Shown piece by piece: positions 31,940-35,967 of a DNA stretch of 35,967 bases. Each line of letters starts with the position of its first letter. Position 1 is the stretch's first letter. The notes beneath the pieces are model-generated. The model was given only the letters and a program-made list of their open reading frames with translations, was not told the DNA's origin and made no database searches. The stretch is from positions 1 to 35,967 of the forward strand of contig CADCEW010000018.1 of NCBI GenBank assembly GCA_902800585.1. The letters are read 5' to 3'. A program made the position numbers and the translations under genes. Source of the stretch: an uncultured Prevotellaceae bacterium. GTDB taxonomy: Bacteria; Bacteroidota; Bacteroidia; Bacteroidales; Bacteroidaceae.

Positions 31940-34450
31940 ATGAAGAAATTACAACAATCTATGATGAAACCTTTTCAATGGTTGCTCAGTCTATTATTTG
32001 TTGTGAGTATGGAAACGATGGCGGCATCACGCTTTGTTTCCTTTGAAAATGGAAATGTTCTGCTGACAGAGGGTAATGTAACAATTGGCTATGACGTAGC
32101 TGATGCAAAAGCGGTAGCGATTGCTGCGCAAACATTGGCGGAAGATTTCGGTAGAGTGACAGGCCAACAAGCTCAAGTAGTGAATTCCAGTGATGCACGA
32201 ATCATTATCGGAACCCTTGGAAAGTCTTCCATGATAGATTTGTTGGTGAAACAGAAGAAGATAGATGCCTCCCTATTGCAGGGAAAGCGGGAGAAATATA
32301 TAATTACACTGATAGACAAACAATTGGTAATTGCCGGTAGTGATCGTCGTGGTACGGTATATGGCATCTATGAATTATCAGAGCAGATGGGTGTTTCTCC
32401 TTGGTATTATTGGGCAGACGTCCCTATAGAGAAGCATCAACAAATTTATATCAACAAAGGAATATATACAGATGGAGAACCTGCCGTTGAGTTTCGTGGT
32501 CTCTTCCTGAATGATGAGGCTCCTTGCCTTACCACATGGGTAAAGAATACGTTCGGTACGGATTATGGTGACCATCGTTTTTATGAGAAAGTCTTTGAAC
32601 TGATTCTCCGTCTGCGTGGCAATATGATGTGGCCTGCCATGTGGGGATGGGCTTTCTATGCCGATGATCCTTTGAATTCAAAGACAGCAGACGATATGGG
32701 TATCATCATGGGTACTTCTCATCATGAGCCGATGGCACGTAACCATCAGGAGTATGCCCGTCATCGTGATGAGTGGGGACCTTGGAACTACCAGAAGAAT
32801 GAAAAGAAACTTGACCAGTTCTTCCGTGAAGGTATTGAACGCATGAAAGGCACGGAGGATATGGTGACCATTGGTATGCGTGGTGACGGTGATGAGGCCA
32901 TGAGCGAGGATGCCGATACCAAGCTATTACAGCGTGTTGTTGAGAATCAGCGTCGTATCATCAGTCAGGTGACAGGTAAGAAAGCAAAGGAAACCACACA
33001 GGTCTGGGCTTTATATAAAGAGGTGTTAGACTATTATGACAAAGGTATGCGTGTACCTGATGATGTCATCATGCTGCTGTGTGATGACAACTGGGGTAAT
33101 GTGCGTCGTGTACCAAATATGAAGGAGCGTCAGCATCCAGGTGGCTGGGGTCTTTATTATCATGTAGATTATGTCGGTGCACCCCGTAATACCAAATGGT
33201 TAAACGTTACGCCGATACAGAACATGTGGGAGCAGTTGCATCTCGCCTATGTCAATGGTATTGGACGTATGTGGATATTGAATGTTGGTGACTTGAAGCC
33301 GATGGAGTATCCTATCACGTTCTTTATGGACATGGCATGGAATCCGCAGATGTGTGATGCAGGCACTATTACTCGTCATACACTGGATTTCTGTCGTCAG
33401 CAGTTTGGAGAGACACAAGCTGTTGAGGCTGCACGACTACTGAATCTGTGTTGTAAGATGAATGGTCGTGTCACGGCAGAGATGTTGGATGCGCGTACCT
33501 ATAATATATATTCAGGCGAATGGCGACAGGTTGCCGATGATTATATGCGGTTGGAGGCAGAGGCATTACGTCAGTATCTGACAATCGATGAACGTTACAG
33601 GGATACTTATCAACAAATTATCTTGTTCCCCATCCAGGCGATGTCGAACATCTATCAGATGTATTATGCGCAGGCAATGAACCAGAAACTTTTCTCAGAA
33701 GGTAATCCCGATTGTAATCTGTGGGCTGACAGGGTAGAGCAGGCTTTCCGTCGTGACTCTATGCTGTGTGCCAACTATAACCACCAGATTGCCAATGGTA
33801 AGTGGAATGGTATGATGATACAGAAGCATATCGGTTATACCTCATGGAACGATGATTTCCCAGCCGACCGTTTGCCTCGCGTGAATCGTTTGGAAACAGA
33901 AAAGGTTGGTGGTTATGTCTTTAAGATGAAGAATGGTGTCGTTTCCATGGAGGCAGAGCATTTCTTTGAAGCGCAGAATGCTGCCAATACCACATGGACG
34001 GTAATACCAGACATGGGACGTACCCGTAGTGCTGTTGTGCTGATGCCATACACAGAGTCGACAACAGATGCCCAGTTATCGTATCGTTTCAAGACAGATG
34101 ATGCTTCTATACAGAAGGTGAAGGTGCATGTTGTGGTGAAGTCTACACTCGATTACCTCAATAAGGGTGGTCTTACCTATCAGGTATCACTGGACAATAG
34201 TGCTCCTGTGACTGTTAATTTCAATCACAATCTGAACGAGAACAAGGAGAATATCTATTCCATCTATTATCCTACTGTTGCCCGTCGTGTGGTGGAGAGT
34301 GTCGTGGAATTACCATTGGGAACAGATAAAATGCATACATTGACAGTCCAACCCAACGATCCTGCCATCGTTTTTGAGAAAATTATAGTGGATGCAGGTG
34401 GTTATCAGCCATCGTATCTCTTCATGGATGAATCGCCGTGTCGGAGATAA
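31940..34450 (+). CDS. Glycoside hydrolase family 115 (xylan alpha-1,2-glucuronidase)
   Basis: GH115 enzymes remove (4-O-methyl)-glucuronic acid side chains from xylan. This 836-residue protein has a signal peptide (MKPFQWLLSLLFVVSMETMA), an N-terminal domain (about 30-170), and the catalytic core with EFRGLFLNDEAP, RLRGNMMWPAMWGWAF, MGTSHHEPMARN, TIGMRGDGDEAM and NVGDLKPMEYP, all hallmarks of the family. A C-terminal strand-rich domain (about 660-836) ends the protein, as in known members. It likely acts in the periplasm or at the surface. No SusC/SusD pair or other xylanase is in the window, so its polysaccharide locus, if any, lies elsewhere. Confidence 0.9.
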   Translation: MKKLQQSMMKPFQWLLSLLFVVSMETMAASRFVSFENGNVLLTEGNVTIGYDVADAKAVAIAAQTLAEDFGRVTGQQAQVVNSSDARIIIGTLGKSSMIDLLVKQKKIDASLLQGKREKYIITLIDKQLVIAGSDRRGTVYGIYELSEQMGVSPWYYWADVPIEKHQQIYINKGIYTDGEPAVEFRGLFLNDEAPCLTTWVKNTFGTDYGDHRFYEKVFELILRLRGNMMWPAMWGWAFYADDPLNSKTADDMGIIMGTSHHEPMARNHQEYARHRDEWGPWNYQKNEKKLDQFFREGIERMKGTEDMVTIGMRGDGDEAMSEDADTKLLQRVVENQRRIISQVTGKKAKETTQVWALYKEVLDYYDKGMRVPDDVIMLLCDDNWGNVRRVPNMKERQHPGGWGLYYHVDYVGAPRNTKWLNVTPIQNMWEQLHLAYVNGIGRMWILNVGDLKPMEYPITFFMDMAWNPQMCDAGTITRHTLDFCRQQFGETQAVEAARLLNLCCKMNGRVTAEMLDARTYNIYSGEWRQVADDYMRLEAEALRQYLTIDERYRDTYQQIILFPIQAMSNIYQMYYAQAMNQKLFSEGNPDCNLWADRVEQAFRRDSMLCANYNHQIANGKWNGMMIQKHIGYTSWNDDFPADRLPRVNRLETEKVGGYVFKMKNGVVSMEAEHFFEAQNAANTTWTVIPDMGRTRSAVVLMPYTESTTDAQLSYRFKTDDASIQKVKVHVVVKSTLDYLNKGGLTYQVSLDNSAPVTVNFNHNLNENKENIYSIYYPTVARRVVESVVELPLGTDKMHTLTVQPNDPAIVFEKIIVDAGGYQPSYLFMDESPCRR

Positions 34451-34498
34451 TTTTTACTGGAAAGGTTGTGTATAACAAAAAAAAGATATACCTTTGTC

Positions 34499-34506
34499 TC
34501 CGATTT
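34499..34506 (+). promoter_or_regulatory. -7 box of the ilvD promoter
   Basis: TACCTTTG lies 54 bases before the ilvD ATG. No clear TTTG was seen at the standard distance. No leader peptide rich in branched-chain residues was found in the 54-base stretch. Confidence 0.45.
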
Positions 34507-34560
34507 ATAAAAAAGATGTCAAACCATCAATAAAAATACTGAAATAGAAACTAAATAAAT

Positions 34561-35967
34561 ATGGAATACAAGCATCCATTACGCAGTGCGGTATGCACAG
34601 AAGGAAGAAGAATGGCAGGAGCGCGTGCACTCTGGGTTGCCACAGGTATGAAACACGAGCAGTTCGGTAAACCGATCATCGCTGTCGTCAACTCCTTTAC
34701 CCAGTTTGTGCCAGGACATACGCATCTGCATGAGATAGGACAGATTGTCCGTGAGGAGATAGAGAAGATGGGCTGTTATGCCGCAGAGTTCAATACCATC
34801 GCCATTGACGACGGTATCGCCATGGGACATGACGGTATGTTGTATTCACTGCCCTCACGCGATATCATTGCCGACTCAGTGGAGTATATGGTGAACGCTC
34901 ATAAGGCGGATGCGATGATATGTATCTCCAACTGTGACAAGGTGACGCCAGGTATGCTGATGGCATCGATGCGCCTGAATATCCCCACCATCTTCTGCTC
35001 TGGCGGTCCGATGGAGGCAGGAAAGTGGCGCGGTGAGAATGCCGACCTCATCACGGCGATGGTAAAAGGTGCCGATCCTTCAGTAACGGATGAAGAGATG
35101 AAAGAGATAGAAGGTTGTGCCTGTCCAGGCTGCGGTAGCTGTTCGGGTATGTTTACCGCTAACTCGATGAACTCCCTGACGGAGGCTATCGGACTCTCTT
35201 TGCCAGGCAACGGTACCATTCTTGCTACCCATACCAACCGTGTGGAGTTGTTTAAGCAGGCTGCTCGCCAGATCGTGAAGAATGCCTTTGCGTACTATCA
35301 AGATGGTGACGAGAGCGTGTTGCCTCGAAATATCGCTACCCGTCAGGCTTTCCTGAATGCGATGACACTGGATATCGCTATGGGTGGTTCAACCAATACA
35401 GTACTTCACCTGTTAGCAGTTGCTCAAGAAGCAGGTGCTTCTTTCACCATTAATGATATTGATGCCTTGAGTCGTAAGACACCATGCCTCTGTAAACTGG
35501 CTCCTAATACACAGAAGTATAGTGTACAGGAGTGTAATCGTGCTGGTGGTATTCTCGGTATTATGCATGAATTATCCAAGGGCGGACTTATCGAGAAGTC
35601 GGCTCCTCGTGTCGATGGTATGACGGTAGGTGAGGCCATGGATAAGTATTGTATCACTGACGGACGTGTCGACTATGACGCTAATCGTATCTACCAAAGT
35701 GCTCCGGGTAATCGCTTCTCAACGAAGATGGGAAGTCAGAGTGCGGAGTGGGGTACACTTGATACAGATCGTGCCAATGGCTGTATCCGTGATTTGGAAC
35801 ATGCTTATACAAAGGATGGCGGTCTTGCCGTGCTTTTTGGAAATATTGCCCAAGATGGTTGTGTCGTTAAGACTGCTGGTGTGGACGAAAGCCTGTGGCA
35901 CTTCGAAGGTCCTGCCGTCTGCTACGACTCTCAAGAGGATGCCTGTGAGGGAATCCTTGGTGGTCAA
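34561..35967 (+). CDS. ilvD: Dihydroxy-acid dehydratase IlvD (partial, 3' end outside window)
   Basis: IlvD dehydrates dihydroxy-acids to the 2-oxoacid precursors of valine, leucine and isoleucine, using an Fe-S cluster. The frame is open for 469 codons to the window edge, against about 600 in the family, so roughly 130 residues are missing. Visible motifs are [40 protein letters not shown], the cluster segment [19 protein letters not shown] and [14 protein letters not shown]. The ATG at 34561 gives MEYKHPLRS, typical of the family. Confidence 0.95.
   Translation, partial: MEYKHPLRSAVCTEGRRMAGARALWVATGMKHEQFGKPIIAVVNSFTQFVPGHTHLHEIGQIVREEIEKMGCYAAEFNTIAIDDGIAMGHDGMLYSLPSRDIIADSVEYMVNAHKADAMICISNCDKVTPGMLMASMRLNIPTIFCSGGPMEAGKWRGENADLITAMVKGADPSVTDEEMKEIEGCACPGCGSCSGMFTANSMNSLTEAIGLSLPGNGTILATHTNRVELFKQAARQIVKNAFAYYQDGDESVLPRNIATRQAFLNAMTLDIAMGGSTNTVLHLLAVAQEAGASFTINDIDALSRKTPCLCKLAPNTQKYSVQECNRAGGILGIMHELSKGGLIEKSAPRVDGMTVGEAMDKYCITDGRVDYDANRIYQSAPGNRFSTKMGSQSAEWGTLDTDRANGCIRDLEHAYTKDGGLAVLFGNIAQDGCVVKTAGVDESLWHFEGPAVCYDSQEDACEGILGGQ

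Noticed and set aside
34507-34560. Branched-chain amino-acid attenuator before ilvD
   Set aside because: No leader frame rich in Leu, Ile or Val and no terminator hairpin in the 54-base stretch.

Overview
The window reads as a chromosomal segment of a Bacteroidetes bacterium, most likely Prevotellaceae. Many genes start a few tens of bases after a TAnnTTTG box with TTTG or TTG about 19-20 bases upstream, which is the Bacteroidetes promoter pattern. Shine-Dalgarno sequences are scarce. The gene set (OmpA and OmpP1/FadL outer membrane proteins, GH115 glucuronidase, 2-oxoacid:ferredoxin oxidoreductase, cobUTS, DAHP synthase-chorismate mutase fusion) fits a gut or rumen anaerobe. The genus is an inference.

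Bases 1-7700 look accessory. They hold a shortened ORF6N protein, two paralogous secreted FecR-domain proteins, a Fic protein between them, a DUF4143 ATPase, an NlpE-like lipoprotein and a GtrA-like membrane protein. Four copies of the same terminator hairpin divide this stretch, and three of them run directly into the next promoter, so it looks like a row of cassettes. Next come an M4 metalloprotease with an inserted domain (7751-9829), a HAD phosphatase, and an AI-2E type permease on the minus strand.

Bases 11844-16908 are a complete Phe/Tyr operon: pheA, aminotransferase, DAHP synthase-chorismate mutase, tyrA and a DMT exporter-like gene. Ahead of it lies what looks like a ribosome-mediated attenuator. 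A 25-residue leader peptide has 8 aromatic codons in 9 (Y and F only), followed by mutually exclusive antiterminator and terminator stems. This is the clearest regulatory system in the window.

Bases 16909-21418 hold a possible small RNA, an HD hydrolase, a DjlA-like co-chaperone, queH, a secreted protein of unknown function and a secreted Fe-S aldo/keto reductase (minus). Bases 21539-26623 hold ffh, folD, a tiny TPR protein and a four-subunit 2-oxoacid:ferredoxin oxidoreductase. Bases 26789-30501 hold an OmpP1/FadL protein converging on cobUTS (minus, cobalamin nucleotide-loop assembly). Bases 30688-35967 hold ompA, a GH115 glycosidase and the start of ilvD, cut by the window end.

A recurring structural signal is short tandem arrays in gene junctions, most with an exact 7-base period. 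Their units carry TGA or TAA, so three successive units put a stop in every reading frame. No tRNA, rRNA, CRISPR array, IS element or prophage was recognised.
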